Notes: generated from the letters alone by a model not told the origin. A stretch of 64,000 nt of DNA from Lysinibacillus sp. OF-1 (GCF_028356935.1 NZ_CP102798.1:3534001-3598000); one strand, 5' to 3'. Positions 45,744 to 55,936 are shown, counted from the first letter of the stretch. Made by a program: numbers and translations.

Positions 45744-46940
45744 TTATAGATGTGCCTTTTCTCGTAGAGCATCTGCTTTATCGATTTGTTCCCATGGTAC
45801 ATTTAAATCTGTACGACCAAAATGACCATAAGCTGCCGTTTGTTTATAAATCGGACGACGTAAATCTAGCATTTTAATAATACCTGCTGGACGTAAATCA
45901 AATAGCTCACGTACCCACTCTACGATTGCGCTTTCTTTCACTTTACCTGTACCAAATGTGTCAACCGCAATGGAAACTGGTTGAGCCACACCAATCGCAT
46001 AGGCAAGTTGTACCTCAGCGCGTTCTGCCAAGCCAGCTGCTACAATGTTTTTTGCTACATAACGTGCCGCATAAGCCGCTGAACGGTCTACCTTTGTTGC
46101 ATCCTTACCAGAGAATGCGCCACCACCGTGACGTGCATAACCACCGTATGTATCAACAATGATTTTACGTCCTGTTAAACCAGCGTCCCCTTTAGGTCCA
46201 CCGATAACAAAACGGCCAGTCGGGTTAATAAAGTATTTCGTGTTTGCATCTAATAATTCACTTGGCACAACGGGTGCAATAACAAATTCTTTCAGATCAG
46301 CTTGAATTTGTTCAAGTGTTGCTTCTTCATCATGTTGTGTTGAAATAACAATTGTATCCACTCGCACAGGTACATTATTGTCATCATATTCAATCGTTAC
46401 TTGTGTTTTTCCATCAGGACGTAAATACGCTAATTCACCTGATTTACGAACTTCTGTTAATCGGCGTGCTAATTTATGTGCTAAGCTGATTGGCAATGGC
46501 ATTAGTTCAGGTGTTTCATTACATGCATAACCAAACATTAGACCTTGGTCACCAGCACCAATTGCTTCAATATCAGCATCTGTCATAGAGCCTTCACGAG
46601 CCTCTAAAGCTTGGTCAACACCTTGTGCAATATCAGGCGATTGTTCGCCAATAGCTACAAGCACCGCTAGATTTTCAGCATCAAAGCCATATTTACCACG
46701 TGTATAGCCAATTTCTGCTACAGTATCACGAACGATACCTTTAATATCAACGTAAGTAGAAGTAGTTATTTCTCCTGCTACTAATACTAATCCTGTTGTG
46801 ACAGTTGTTTCACACGCTACACGTGCATTTGGATCTTCTGCTAAAATAGCATCTAAAATGGCATCCGAGATTTGGTCACAAATCTTATCTGGATGTCCTT
46901 CTGTTACACTCTCTGATGTAAACAGTCGACGGTTTGTCAT
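45744..46940 (-). CDS. metK: S-adenosylmethionine synthetase
   Basis: A 398-residue enzyme that makes SAM from Met and [19 protein letters not shown] (about 10-25) holds the methionine/ATP site, and [12 protein letters not shown] and [19 protein letters not shown] the phosphate and metal loops. Length is standard. A SAM-I riboswitch upstream gives feedback control. It is divergent from pckA, as in B. subtilis. The ATG has AGGAGG upstream. Confidence 0.98.
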   Translation of the reverse strand: MTNRRLFTSESVTEGHPDKICDQISDAILDAILAEDPNARVACETTVTTGLVLVAGEITTSTYVDIKGIVRDTVAEIGYTRGKYGFDAENLAVLVAIGEQSPDIAQGVDQALEAREGSMTDADIEAIGAGDQGLMFGYACNETPELMPLPISLAHKLARRLTEVRKSGELAYLRPDGKTQVTIEYDDNNVPVRVDTIVISTQHDEEATLEQIQADLKEFVIAPVVPSELLDANTKYFINPTGRFVIGGPKGDAGLTGRKIIVDTYGGYARHGGGAFSGKDATKVDRSAAYAARYVAKNIVAAGLAERAEVQLAYAIGVAQPVSIAVDTFGTGKVKESAIVEWVRELFDLRPAGIIKMLDLRRPIYKQTAAYGHFGRTDLNVPWEQIDKADALREKAHL

Positions 46941-47133
46941 TTGGTTTTCCTCCTATTACTCTTACAAAAAGTAGTTGTGTATGAATACGGTACTCATTAC
47001 CCATGTCAAGTCCGCTCCTAAGGATTGAACTCTCAAGCCGTTACTGCTGCTTTTAACACGAGGATTTCGAAAGATCTGTCATTATAATAAGGAAAGAACT
47101 ACATATACTTACCTTTACATTCTTTTTTAGCAA

Positions 47134-47177
47134 TAAAAAAATCCTTTACTCACGTTACTGCACATGAGGAAAGGAAT
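47134..47177 (-). terminator. Expression-platform terminator of the metK riboswitch
   Basis: ATCCTTTACTCA (from 47141) pairs with TGAGGAAAGGA (47166-47176), and seven T follow on the minus strand. It lies just after the SAM aptamer and should form when SAM is bound. Confidence 0.82.
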
Positions 47178-47189
47178 AATGACTTCGTA

Positions 47190-47320
47190 ACCTTTCACTC
47201 TTATCGTTCAAGGGATGTTCCCTTGCATCAGGTTGGCACCAACGCATGCTGTGAAATAAAACATGCAGGTTGCCGGGTTTCACAGGGCCTGACCCTCCAC
47301 CAGCTCGGGATAAGAGTATC
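47190..47320 (-). promoter_or_regulatory. SAM-I (S-box) riboswitch upstream of metK
   Basis: On the minus strand the aptamer starts CTCTTATCCCGAG, continues GGTGGAGGG and GAAACCCGGCAACC, then GGTGCCAACC, and closes with GATAAGAG that pairs with the 5' strand (P1). These are the core S-box elements. SAM binding should lower metK expression through the terminator downstream. Confidence 0.95.
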
Positions 47321-47705
47321 CGTTCATTTTCATGTTACTGAAAAGGTTGAACGTTGTCAAATATTTTCTTATGTATTACTGTATAGAAAGGAAGGAACTG
47401 ATTACACAAAAACTTTTCATACTTGGATGATGATGTAAATAGAAGCAAATTAATCCCTACAACATACCTAGCTACTTGTGGTAACATATGTGTGGCTCAA
47501 TTTTTGCGCCTAATTACAGTAGGATTGATCGGATTCTACTCGAAAAACATTATTTTTTGTCAGTTTATTGAAAAGTGATAAAAACTCTAAAATAATTTCT
47601 TAATTAGTATAGATTATTTAAGCAATTGTGTTATACTATTTTTGAAATTAAGAAAAAATCCCTCTAAATCAAGGGAATACTATAAAAAAGGATGGTATTT
47701 AATCG
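47321..47705. other. Intergenic region between the metK leader and pckA
   Basis: It holds the promoters of both divergent genes. A TATACT near 47633 with a weak upstream TAGATT is a possible pckA -10 region. A short inverted repeat TCCCT/AGGGA (about 47660-47676) precedes the pckA ribosome site AAAGGATGG. No gene is seen. Confidence 0.35.
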
Positions 47706-49292
47706 ATGAATTCAGTAGAAATTGCAAACGAACTGAAGGAATTATTAAACGGCGGTAACATTAATGTTCAACTTTCAGTACCACAATTAGCAGAAAAAGC
47801 TACATCTCGTGGTGAAGCAATGTTAACAGTAGATGGCGCAGTTCGTGCAGAAACTGGCAAATACACTGGTCGTTCACCTAAAGATAAATATACGGTAGAA
47901 GAAGAAAGCACAAAAGATCAAATTGACTGGGGTAAAGTCAACCAACCGATTTCTTCTGAAGTGTTCGATAACTTATATGTAAAAGTAATAAAATATTTAA
48001 AAGAACGTGACGAGTTATTCGTATTTAAAGGCTTCGCAGGTGCTGACAAAGATTCACAATTAAGCATCCAAGTAATTAATGAATACGCTTGGCACAACCT
48101 TTTTGCTCATCAATTATTTATCCGTCCAACTGAAGAAGAATTAGCTTCTCATGTTGCAGACTTCACTGTCATCTCTGCTCCTAACTTTAAAGCAGACCCT
48201 GCAGTTGATGGTACTGCTTCTGAAACTTTCATCATTGTATCACTTGAAAAGAAAATGATCTTAATCGGTGGTACTGAATATGCTGGTGAAATGAAAAAAT
48301 CTATTTTTGGTATCATGAACTACTTATTACCACAGCAAGGTATCCTTTCAATGCACTGTTCAGCAAACGTTGGTGAAGCTGGCGATGTGGCATTATTCTT
48401 CGGTCTATCTGGTACTGGTAAAACGACATTATCCGCTGATCCAGATCGTAAGCTAATTGGTGACGATGAACACGGCTGGTCTGATAATGGTGTATTCAAC
48501 ATTGAGGGTGGCTGCTATGCAAAAACAATCAACCTTTCTGCTGAGAAAGAACCAGAAATCTACAATGCAATCCGCTTCGGTTCTGTTTTAGAAAACGTAG
48601 CTGTTGATCCAGAAACTCGTATTTGTGACTATGATGATGGTTCATTAACAGAAAATACACGTGTAGCTTATCCAATCCAATACATCGAAAATATTGTTGA
48701 TCCTTCTGTTGCAGGTCATCCAAAAACAATCATCTTCCTAACAGCTGATGCGTTTGGCGTATTACCTCCAATCAGTAAATTAACAAAAGAGCAAGCAATG
48801 TATCACTTCCTAAGCGGTTTCACTTCTAAGCTTGCTGGAACTGAACGCGGTGTAACAGAGCCAGAACCAGTATTCTCTACTTGCTTCGGTTCTCCATTCC
48901 TTCCACTTCCAGCAACAGTGTACGCAGAAATGTTAGGTCAAAAAATTGACGAGCATGGTGCACAAGTATTCCTAGTGAACACTGGTTGGACTGGTGGCGA
49001 ATATGGTACAGGTAGCCGTATGAAGCTGTCTTACACACGCACAATGGTACGTGCAGCAATCGACGGAAAATTAACAAATGTTGAAACGACACAAGATGCT
49101 GTCTTCGGTTTACACATTCCAACAGCAGTTGAAGGTGTACCGTCAGAAGTGTTAAATCCTCGTGAAGCATGGGCAGATAAAGCTGCATATGATGCGAAAG
49201 CTGCTGAACTTGCAGGCTTATTCAACGAAAACTTCAAGAAATTCTCAAACGTTTCTGATGCCATTACTACACTTGGTGGCCCATTAAAATAA
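47706..49292 (+). CDS. pckA: Phosphoenolpyruvate carboxykinase (ATP)
   Basis: A 528-residue enzyme for the first step of gluconeogenesis, oxaloacetate + ATP to PEP + CO2. The kinase-1 loop GLSGTGKT is at 233-240, followed by LIGDDEHGW; the oxaloacetate site TGRSPKDK is at 54-61. Length and motifs are typical of the ATP-dependent class. It pairs divergently with metK. No CcpN site was identified. Confidence 0.97.
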   Translation: MNSVEIANELKELLNGGNINVQLSVPQLAEKATSRGEAMLTVDGAVRAETGKYTGRSPKDKYTVEEESTKDQIDWGKVNQPISSEVFDNLYVKVIKYLKERDELFVFKGFAGADKDSQLSIQVINEYAWHNLFAHQLFIRPTEEELASHVADFTVISAPNFKADPAVDGTASETFIIVSLEKKMILIGGTEYAGEMKKSIFGIMNYLLPQQGILSMHCSANVGEAGDVALFFGLSGTGKTTLSADPDRKLIGDDEHGWSDNGVFNIEGGCYAKTINLSAEKEPEIYNAIRFGSVLENVAVDPETRICDYDDGSLTENTRVAYPIQYIENIVDPSVAGHPKTIIFLTADAFGVLPPISKLTKEQAMYHFLSGFTSKLAGTERGVTEPEPVFSTCFGSPFLPLPATVYAEMLGQKIDEHGAQVFLVNTGWTGGEYGTGSRMKLSYTRTMVRAAIDGKLTNVETTQDAVFGLHIPTAVEGVPSEVLNPREAWADKAAYDAKAAELAGLFNENFKKFSNVSDAITTLGGPLK

Positions 49293-49310
49293 CGACTAGA
49301 CACAAGAATC

Positions 49311-49340
49311 AAAGGGAACGAATTCATTCGTTCTCTTTTT
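49311..49340 (+). terminator. Terminator after pckA
   Basis: AGGGAACGAA pairs with TTCGTTCTCT (one G-U pair) and runs into TTTTT. Confidence 0.82.
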
Positions 49341-49377
49341 CTTTACCTTGAAGGTAGCTAGTATTAGGGAGATACAT

Positions 49378-50334
49378 ATGACAAAAAAATATAAAATACT
49401 ATTTTCTATTCTTATAATGTTGTTAGCTTTATTTGTTGGCGCTGGTTTTTTTGCAGGAAATTACTTTTATAATCTGGCATTAAATCCTGACACTGATAAA
49501 ACAGCAGTGCTAGATGCACCTCATAATGTAATAGCTGTCAATCCTCTGGAAGCTAAAGAGAAAGAAACAACTGAGCAATGGTTTCATAAGCAATATGAAG
49601 ATGCTTCGCTTCAATCCTATGATTCGCTAAAGCTCCATGCTTACTCCATCCAAAATGATCACCCCACTGACAAATGGGCTATCATCTTTCATGGCTATTC
49701 AAGCGAAGGCGCACAAATGACAAAGTATGCTAAACATTTTTATGATATGGGCTATCATGTACTTATTCCAGATGCGAGAGGCCATGGTAAAAGTGAAGGA
49801 GATTATATTGGCATGGGCTGGCATGATCGTTTTGATGTTGTTTCATGGGTCAATCACATTGTCAGCTTAAATGAGAGCGCTGAAATTGTTCTTTATGGTG
49901 TTTCGATGGGTGGAGCCACTGTCATGATGGCTTCAGGAGAGAATTTACCAACAAACGTTAAAGCAATCATTGAGGATTGTGGCTATTCTTCAGTATGGGA
50001 TGAATTTTCCTATCAGTTGAAAGCAATCTTTCACTTACCTGCATTTCCAATCATGCATTTCTCTTCTGTAGTGACGAAACTAAAAGCAGGCTATACATTA
50101 GGTGAAGCGAGTGCAGTTGAACAAGTGGCAAAATCGAAGACACCCATGTTGTTTATTCATGGAGACAACGATACGTTCGTTCCATCTACCATGTTGAATG
50201 AAGTATATGAAGCGGCAAATGTACCAAAGCAAAAGTTGATTGTTGAGGGAGCTGGGCATGGTGGCGCAGAAAGTGTTGCAAGCGAGCTTTACTGGGCTAC
50301 CATACAACAATTTTTAGAAAGTAACATGAAATAA
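49378..50334 (+). CDS. Membrane-anchored alpha/beta hydrolase
   Basis: A 318-residue hydrolase with an N-terminal uncleaved signal-anchor segment (about 6-28), so the enzyme domain faces outward. The elbow GVSMGG contains Ser176; IPDARGHGKSEGDY, HGDNDTFVP (Asp) and GAGHGGAES (His) complete the triad. It resembles the FrsA/YqkD-like group of Bacillales. Substrate unknown. The ATG at 49378 with AGGGAG is preferred over an earlier ATG at 49348. Confidence 0.82.
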   Translation: MTKKYKILFSILIMLLALFVGAGFFAGNYFYNLALNPDTDKTAVLDAPHNVIAVNPLEAKEKETTEQWFHKQYEDASLQSYDSLKLHAYSIQNDHPTDKWAIIFHGYSSEGAQMTKYAKHFYDMGYHVLIPDARGHGKSEGDYIGMGWHDRFDVVSWVNHIVSLNESAEIVLYGVSMGGATVMMASGENLPTNVKAIIEDCGYSSVWDEFSYQLKAIFHLPAFPIMHFSSVVTKLKAGYTLGEASAVEQVAKSKTPMLFIHGDNDTFVPSTMLNEVYEAANVPKQKLIVEGAGHGGAESVASELYWATIQQFLESNMK

Positions 50335-50349
50335 TCATCGCCCCTTTAT

Positions 50350-50420
50350 TGCCCCCTACTCCTTAACATAGCTATCTTGCCTGAAGTGGATAGCTATTCT
50401 AAGGGAGGGGGTATTTTTTT
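50350..50420. terminator. Long bidirectional terminator
   Basis: GCCCCCT and ATAGCTATC in the left arm pair with GATAGCTAT and AGGGGGT in the right arm, with seven T after the right arm. It separates two convergent hydrolase genes. Confidence 0.85.
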
Positions 50421-50425
50421 ATCAT

Positions 50426-51202
50426 TCATTGCTGTTTCATCCATTCACAAAGTGCACGGACGGTTTCACGATTTTTTGCTGGTGGGTATTGATGTGCATG
50501 GTCTGGATCATACCAGGTTTCGTATGATTTATTCGCATCTTCTAAAAAAAAGGCTAGTTGTCTGGCATGTTCTATATCTACATTTTCATCACGATAGCCA
50601 TGTATGATTAATACAGGCGCAGTGATCTGCTCTATCTCGAAAAGTGGGGTTCGCGCATCATATGCTTCTGGTACACGATTCGGTGTTCCGCCAATTACAC
50701 GCTTCATCATTCTGCGCATATCCGTACGTTCCCAATAAGTGGCTGTTGCGTCCGAAACACCTGCCCATGTGACGACCGAGGTAATATCCTTTCTTAAAAT
50801 GGCTGTCCAAAGAGCCATAATTCCCCCACGAGAAAAACCAAAAACATGTATATTGTCATTACAATATTGCTTGAGAACATCTACGGCATAAACAGCATCA
50901 TAACGGTCTGCTCCTGCAAACTCATCACGGCCTTCTCCACCACGATTTCCACGATAGTATGGGGCAAAAACGATAAAGCCCTGTGCAGCAAATTGGGCAA
51001 TACGTGAAGGTCTTACCATCCCAATGCTTTGCATGCCCCCTCTTAAATATAAAAAACCATCATATGTACCTTCTGCCTTTGGCTCTGCTAATAATCCTTT
51101 TATACGTAAGCCCTGTGATAGATAGGTTATTTCTGTTAGTCGTATGGCTGGATTCGGTGAGGGATAGGCACGTTTTTCCACAATTTCACCATTGTATGTC
51201 AC
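50426..51202 (-). CDS. ytmA: Prolyl-oligopeptidase-type hydrolase YtmA
   Basis: A 258-residue single-domain alpha/beta hydrolase. FGFSRGGIMAL holds Ser124, VLIIHGYRDENVD the Asp, and DPDHAHQYP the His. APYYRGNRGGEGRDEF is the typical oxyanion-side loop. It is cytoplasmic and probably an acyl-peptide or ester hydrolase. The start is GTG with GGAGGAG ten bases upstream, inside the end of ytkD, which it overlaps by 17 bases. The pair is also neighbouring in B. subtilis. Confidence 0.85.
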   Translation of the reverse strand: MTYNGEIVEKRAYPSPNPAIRLTEITYLSQGLRIKGLLAEPKAEGTYDGFLYLRGGMQSIGMVRPSRIAQFAAQGFIVFAPYYRGNRGGEGRDEFAGADRYDAVYAVDVLKQYCNDNIHVFGFSRGGIMALWTAILRKDITSVVTWAGVSDATATYWERTDMRRMMKRVIGGTPNRVPEAYDARTPLFEIEQITAPVLIIHGYRDENVDIEHARQLAFFLEDANKSYETWYDPDHAHQYPPAKNRETVRALCEWMKQQ

Positions 51203-51653
51203 GGTCTTTCAACTCCTCCAGCATTTTCTTCATACCCTCATCCTTCATATGAAAGCTTAAATTAGGATGATGAGCAAATTCTTCATCCGTTAGCCAAAGC
51301 ATACCCGATGTTTCTAAATCAAATTCAATGTCCTCCTGCGTTAAAAATTGTGCAGTAAAAACAGATTTACAAAACACAATGGCATCATGAACGGCATATT
51401 CTGCGAACCATTGGAGATTTTTCACACGGACACCCGTCTCTTCGAAAACTTCCCGAATAGCCGCCTCCTCTAAAGTTTCACCTTGCTCTAATTTGCCCCC
51501 TGGCACCTCTACACCACGTCGTTTATGAATAGTACATAGCCATTTATTTTCATGCTTTAACAAAACAAGGACGTGCTTTGGCTCGACTTCAAATTCCCCT
51601 CTTGAAAAACTCAAATCTACTTGTAGACCATGTAAATCTGTAAATGTTAGCAT
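51186..51653 (-). CDS. ytkD: Nudix nucleoside triphosphatase YtkD
   Basis: A 155-residue Nudix hydrolase. The box is GGKLEQGETLEEAAIREVFEE-TG in sequence order, with all catalytic Glu present. B. subtilis YtkD is a nucleoside triphosphate pyrophosphohydrolase with MutT-like antioxidant roles. The ATG at 51653 with GAGGT upstream is chosen over an earlier one at 51686. It is the first gene of a coupled pair with ytmA. Confidence 0.87.
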   Translation of the reverse strand: MLTFTDLHGLQVDLSFSRGEFEVEPKHVLVLLKHENKWLCTIHKRRGVEVPGGKLEQGETLEEAAIREVFEETGVRVKNLQWFAEYAVHDAIVFCKSVFTAQFLTQEDIEFDLETSGMLWLTDEEFAHHPNLSFHMKDEGMKKMLEELKDRDIQW

Positions 51654-51854
51654 ATTTTCAACCTCACGTTCTTTCTTGATGACCAATAGAAGCTATACCT
51701 ATTCTTTGCTCCTATTTTATGGACAGGATCTAATGTTGGTTCCTAGTTTAACGGAATGCTAGATGCAAAATGTTTCCTTTCCTCTAGCTTATCTATGTTA
51801 ACTATAGTGTAATCCTACAAAGACAAGCAACTGTAAGCTATAGTGAGGTAAAGC

Positions 51855-51888
51855 AAAAAAGCGTGCTTCATATGAAGACACGCTTTTC
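51855..51888 (-). terminator. Terminator after the M29-like gene
   Basis: AAAAGCGTG pairs with CACGCTTTT around a self-complementary CTTCATATGAAG; a T run follows on the minus strand. Confidence 0.85.
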
Positions 51889-51889
51889 C

Positions 51890-52813
51890 TTAGATGACTT
51901 GCTGACCATCGAAATAGACAGTCGGGTTTTTCACAACGCAATCAATATGGACATCAGCCATATTTGCTCCACCGAATGGCTTATTACTACCAAATGCAAT
52001 ATGGATTGTCCCATACACCTTCTCATCCTCTAGTACATTACCACATAGGATGGCACTTTTATTCGCTCCGATGCCAAACTCTGCAATGATTCTACCATTT
52101 CCTTCACCAAGTAAAGCAAGTAATTGAGGACCATCAGGACCGATTGCCTCCTCTAAACGACCATTCGTGATTTTTAATAATAATGGCTCCTTTAAAACAC
52201 CTATATTAGCAATCGAACCATCCACTAAAATCTCTCCATTCGCAGATGTTTCTAGTGGTGCAATATAAGATTCTCCAGAAGGGATATTTCCATGCTCTCC
52301 AGCTTGGCGTATAACACCTGTAGAACGAATTCCCAAACGATTTTCTACACTAAACGTTAATGTATGCCCGTCTTTGTCAATGCGAATATTTTTTGCTGCA
52401 TCAAGTAAATGAACATATTTTCCTACCATATCTTCTATTTCCTGTGCATCTGCATGTAGCGCACCTTGCTCTAGCATATCCATTGTAACACCTGGCATTG
52501 TCGCCACTCGGCCACCCTGTTCACAGGCGTTTTTACGAGCAGCTGTATGTGTTAATGAGTGCGAGGTAATACAAAGCGTGACATCGACATTCGTCATCAG
52601 CGTCGAAACAGCTTGGATTGGCTCCTGTCCAGATTTATCTAATAGCGGCATTACCATTAACATTGTCTTCGCTGTAATAGATTGCCCAGCTTTATAAAAG
52701 ATTTGCGCAATATCTTGCTTATGAATATCTGTTAAGATTAACAGTGTTTCAGATGATTGAACATTTAGATTACCTTTTAGTATAGTAAGTGCAATATCAT
52801 GTAAATGTTGCAT
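51890..52813 (-). CDS. M29/COG2309-like metalloprotein
   Basis: A 307-residue protein of the aminopeptidase T (M29)/NicX-like superfamily. Candidate metal ligands are visible: Glu in GNIPSGESYIAP, Glu in IAEFGIG, His in GTIHIAFG, and His and Asp in DVHIDCV. It is shorter than true M29 aminopeptidases (about 410), so an aminopeptidase or a ring-cleaving dioxygenase-like role cannot be distinguished. It is last in the leftward cluster, 11 bases after the IclR regulator, with AAGGAG upstream. Confidence 0.65.
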   Translation of the reverse strand: MQHLHDIALTILKGNLNVQSSETLLILTDIHKQDIAQIFYKAGQSITAKTMLMVMPLLDKSGQEPIQAVSTLMTNVDVTLCITSHSLTHTAARKNACEQGGRVATMPGVTMDMLEQGALHADAQEIEDMVGKYVHLLDAAKNIRIDKDGHTLTFSVENRLGIRSTGVIRQAGEHGNIPSGESYIAPLETSANGEILVDGSIANIGVLKEPLLLKITNGRLEEAIGPDGPQLLALLGEGNGRIIAEFGIGANKSAILCGNVLEDEKVYGTIHIAFGSNKPFGGANMADVHIDCVVKNPTVYFDGQQVI

Positions 52814-52824
52814 AATAAAACTCC

Positions 52825-53586
52825 TTAATTAAAATTCAAATGATATCTACGAATAATTCCTTCTATTTCATTTCTCGCCTCTTTTAATGGTTCTAAAACT
52901 TCTGGAACACGTTGTTCCGTAAAACGATAGATTGGTCCAGAAACAGTAATGGAGGCTACGACCTGATCTTCACTATTGAATATGGGCATGGCAAGTGCCA
53001 GTACATCAACAGAATATTCACTGTTACTGAGTGCATAACCACACGCACGAATTTTTTCCAACTCTGCTCGTATTTCATTAGCATCTGTCATCGTATTATT
53101 CGTATAGGCTGTTAAAGGCTCGTCAATCACCTTGGCAATTTGCTCTTCATTTAGAAAAGCAAGCATCGAACGATAGGATGCCCCTACATAAAGTGGGGAT
53201 CTACTTCCTCTTGAAACGGTGAATTTCACCTTATTAACAGGTTCGGCTTTTAGTAATGTTAACGCTTCCAGTCCATTCAGTACAGTAAAAATAGCTGTTT
53301 CGCCTGTGACATCTTTTAATTTCTCAAGAACCGGCATACATAGCTGATCTATGTTTAATGAATCATACATATTCATACCAATCTCCCATAAAGCAATACC
53401 GAGTGAGTATTTTTTTGTTACAGGATCTTTTGTAATAAACCCATTATTTTCAAAGGTTTCAAGAATGCGATATAAATTTGTATGATTCATATTCATCGCC
53501 ATTGCTAACTCTCTTCCACCCCATATGGGCTTTTCTTTTGTAAACATTTTTAAAACCGCAATTGATAAATTTAACGTCTTTAGCAT
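52825..53586 (-). CDS. IclR-family transcriptional regulator
   Basis: A regulator of 253 residues: winged HTH (about 15-65, IWGGRELAMAMNMNHTNLYRILETF), then the IclR effector domain (ITGETAIF-like VTGETAIFTVLNG, GASYRSMLAFL, ISNSEYSVDV-like ALSNSEYSVDVLALAMPIF). It probably senses a product of the pathway. The start at 53586 has AAAGG nine bases upstream. It is in line with the M20 and ABC genes and is the natural candidate to bind the repeated element in the divergent promoter at 59.9-60.0 kb. Confidence 0.9.
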   Translation of the reverse strand: MLKTLNLSIAVLKMFTKEKPIWGGRELAMAMNMNHTNLYRILETFENNGFITKDPVTKKYSLGIALWEIGMNMYDSLNIDQLCMPVLEKLKDVTGETAIFTVLNGLEALTLLKAEPVNKVKFTVSRGSRSPLYVGASYRSMLAFLNEEQIAKVIDEPLTAYTNNTMTDANEIRAELEKIRACGYALSNSEYSVDVLALAMPIFNSEDQVVASITVSGPIYRFTEQRVPEVLEPLKEARNEIEGIIRRYHLNFN

Positions 53587-53618
53587 ATCTCTCATCCTTT
53601 TGATCTATTTATCTGTAC

Positions 53619-53669
53619 AAACGGCTGCAAATCTTTCTCTTAAAGGGGGAAATAAGCGACAGATTTAGC
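53619..53669 (-). repeat. Inverted repeat upstream of the IclR gene
   Basis: ACGGCTGC-AAATC (from 53619) pairs with GATTT-AGCAGCCGT (to 53669) around a long loop. It may be an attenuator or an operator; there is no T run. Confidence 0.45.
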
Positions 53670-53693
53670 AGCCGTCAGCACCTGATATCACTT

Positions 53694-53733
53694 TATCAAA
53701 AGTAAGAGAGTAGCTAATCTCTTACTTTTGATA
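53694..53733 (-). terminator. Strong hairpin overlapping the M20 stop codon
   Basis: A perfect 16-bp stem (TATCAAAAGTAAGAGA 53694-53709 with 53718-53733, 8-base loop) includes the stop codon of the M20 gene. The tail on the minus strand is not T-rich, so it may be an RNA-stability element or weak attenuator within the operon. Confidence 0.65.
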
Positions 53734-54990
53734 TAGGAAATCAACAGCAGCAGTAATATATACTTTTGCACAGCGTACGATATCCTCAACACGCACTTTT
53801 TCATTGTAACCATGAATACTTGGTAAATAGGCTGGGCCGTACTGCAATACAGGAATATTATATTGTCTGAAATGTCGAGCATCACTACTTGCCCATTGCA
53901 TAACGCCATATGCCTCTTGCCCTGTTACAAATGAAATATTTTCCACAATGGATTGGCATACAGGATTTTCGGCAGGCGTATAATTTGCTACACTTTTGAA
54001 GCCAAAACGTTTGATTGAATAATCGATAGCCAAACCATCTAGTTTATGTTTCAAAATTTCTGTTACTTCTTCTTGTGTAATACCGAATGGTAAGCGACAA
54101 TCGACCTGAACCTTGCAATAATCTGGGATTACGTTGGACTTCGTACCTCCCTCAATTGTACCAATATTTACAGTAATTTTCTCTAAAACTTCTTGATATT
54201 TCAAACGATCTTTTTCCACCTCACGCATGTATTTTTTAGATACCTCGATAAGTGGCAGTACCTCTTCTGGGATCGTAATTTCCAAATCCCATAGTGTACG
54301 AATCTCTTGAATAGCTCGAATGGCATCGACAATAGCATTTCTCCCAGCTAAAGGTGAGAGGCTTCCATGTCCAGGTTCCCCACGAACCTCTAATTCAAAC
54401 CAATAAGAACCCTTTTGCCCAATGGTTGGATTTAGCGGTGAAGAAGGCTCAGCGATTAAGCAACCATCTCCTTGCACAAAACCTCGCTCTAACAACCACG
54501 GAACACCAAATTCGCCGCCTGTTTCTTCATCTGGCACAATCGCCAATGTTAGTTTCCCTGGTAATTCAATATTCAATTTCTTTAGTAGCTTTGTTGCAAA
54601 AATAATACCAGCTAAACCAGCTTTCATATCACTTGCACCACGGCCCAGCATCCAGCCATCCTTCACCTCCCCTGAAAATGGATTGAATTCCCACTTTGAT
54701 AAATCACCAACAGGAACAACATCTGTATGACCACAATAAATGAGTTCCTTGCCCTCACCACTCCCAATAGAAGCTACTAAATTAAACATTTTATCTGCAG
54801 CTTCGTATTTTTGATAAGTAATGCCAACATCCTGTAAATAGTTTTCGATAAAAGCTGTTATTTCAGTCGTATCTCCTGGAGGATTGACACTAGGAATTTG
54901 AATGAGTTTCGAACAAAATGCAATCAGTTCATCTTGATGCTTTTCAACTTCCTCTAATAATTGCGCTTTGAGTGCTTGTAAATCATTCAT
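53722..54990 (-). CDS. M20-family deacylase/peptidase (ArgE/DapE/ACY1)
   Basis: A 422-residue zinc hydrolase. Metal and catalytic residues are visible: H88 and D90 in YCGHTDVVPVGD, Asp in GRGASDMKAG, Glu-Glu in PDEETGGEFG, and the final His in LPSIHGYNEKV. It resembles ArgE/DapE enzymes that remove acyl groups from amino acids or cleave dipeptides. The start at 54990 overlaps the DUF1177 stop by eight bases and has AAAGAGG upstream, so the two are coupled. Its substrate is presumably what the adjacent ABC importer brings in. Confidence 0.88.
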   Translation of the reverse strand: MNDLQALKAQLLEEVEKHQDELIAFCSKLIQIPSVNPPGDTTEITAFIENYLQDVGITYQKYEAADKMFNLVASIGSGEGKELIYCGHTDVVPVGDLSKWEFNPFSGEVKDGWMLGRGASDMKAGLAGIIFATKLLKKLNIELPGKLTLAIVPDEETGGEFGVPWLLERGFVQGDGCLIAEPSSPLNPTIGQKGSYWFELEVRGEPGHGSLSPLAGRNAIVDAIRAIQEIRTLWDLEITIPEEVLPLIEVSKKYMREVEKDRLKYQEVLEKITVNIGTIEGGTKSNVIPDYCKVQVDCRLPFGITQEEVTEILKHKLDGLAIDYSIKRFGFKSVANYTPAENPVCQSIVENISFVTGQEAYGVMQWASSDARHFRQYNIPVLQYGPAYLPSIHGYNEKVRVEDIVRCAKVYITAAVDFLYQK

Positions 54991-55936
54991 GTGTATATAC
55001 CTCTTTTCCTTTCGTTTGTAGATGATGCATGCTTCCATATAAATTTTTCATATGTGTAAACTGCTTTTCGTCAAAGAAGGAACATTTATGAGCTCCATAC
55101 GTTTTTGCTACTTCTAACACAAATCGAACTACATTTTCTACATCTGTTACATGTGTGGCGCCTGTTGCACAGCCTGCCACGACAGATTCTGTTGTGATAG
55201 CCACACCTACAACAGGGCTTGTTGTTGCCACAGCTGGTTGTAAAATACTATTAATATGGAATAAACCATTGCCATATGGTGTAATGTCTTGCATGGTAAT
55301 CGGTAGTACAACTGGAGAAATTCCTGCTGCTTGTGTGTAAACATGCAATAAATCATCACTGATTTTTAATATGTAACCTTCTTTGACTGTTGGCGTAATG
55401 GCAAACCCTTTATGGTTACATACTTGATTGCCTTTCGTTGTATCGATTGATAGAATGGCATCCATTGTTTCATCCACTTCATTTTCGTTCATGACACTAA
55501 TATCCACTGGAGAGTTCATAAATGGCACTGGCTCATGTGGCAAAGTGGGTGCTGTTGGACAAATATGCGTTGAGAAAATAACATCTCCTTCTAACTGATC
55601 ACCCTTTAACGCCATATCAATGGCTTTGGCTGCACCTGCCATACATGCTAGTGCTCCATCTCCATCTGATACAAAGCCTGTCATTTCAGGACGTGCTCCA
55701 ATACCACCGAGACGACCAATAATTCCTAACGTCGGTGCCTGACCACCAGAGGATTTTCCTTGCTTTCCTTTCACTAGTACACGCACAAAATCCGTTGAGC
55801 CACTTTCACCTTTAATCGTTTTGATCTTCACATCTGCTGTTGGATCAATGCTGTGTAAATAGGCTTTAATCGTTTCTCCGTTAACATGGAAATTATCCAT
55901 TACCTCGTATAATTCAATAACATGCTTCAATGACAT
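54983..55936 (-). CDS. DUF1177 family protein
   Basis: A 317-residue protein that I recognise as DUF1177 (no known function). It is Gly- and Ala-rich in the middle (GIIGRLGGIGARPEMTGFVSDGDGALACMAGAAKA), has conserved His/Pro stretches (STHICPTAPTLPHEPVPFM) and conserved acidic residues (MNENEVDETMDAILSIDTTKGN). There is no signal peptide or membrane segment. It sits between the ABC ATPase and the M20 gene, coupled to the latter. The family tends to occur beside AroM-like and peptidase genes; here an AroM gene begins at the right edge of the window. Confidence 0.78.
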   Translation of the reverse strand: MSLKHVIELYEVMDNFHVNGETIKAYLHSIDPTADVKIKTIKGESGSTDFVRVLVKGKQGKSSGGQAPTLGIIGRLGGIGARPEMTGFVSDGDGALACMAGAAKAIDMALKGDQLEGDVIFSTHICPTAPTLPHEPVPFMNSPVDISVMNENEVDETMDAILSIDTTKGNQVCNHKGFAITPTVKEGYILKISDDLLHVYTQAAGISPVVLPITMQDITPYGNGLFHINSILQPAVATTSPVVGVAITTESVVAGCATGATHVTDVENVVRFVLEVAKTYGAHKCSFFDEKQFTHMKNLYGSMHHLQTKGKEVYTHE

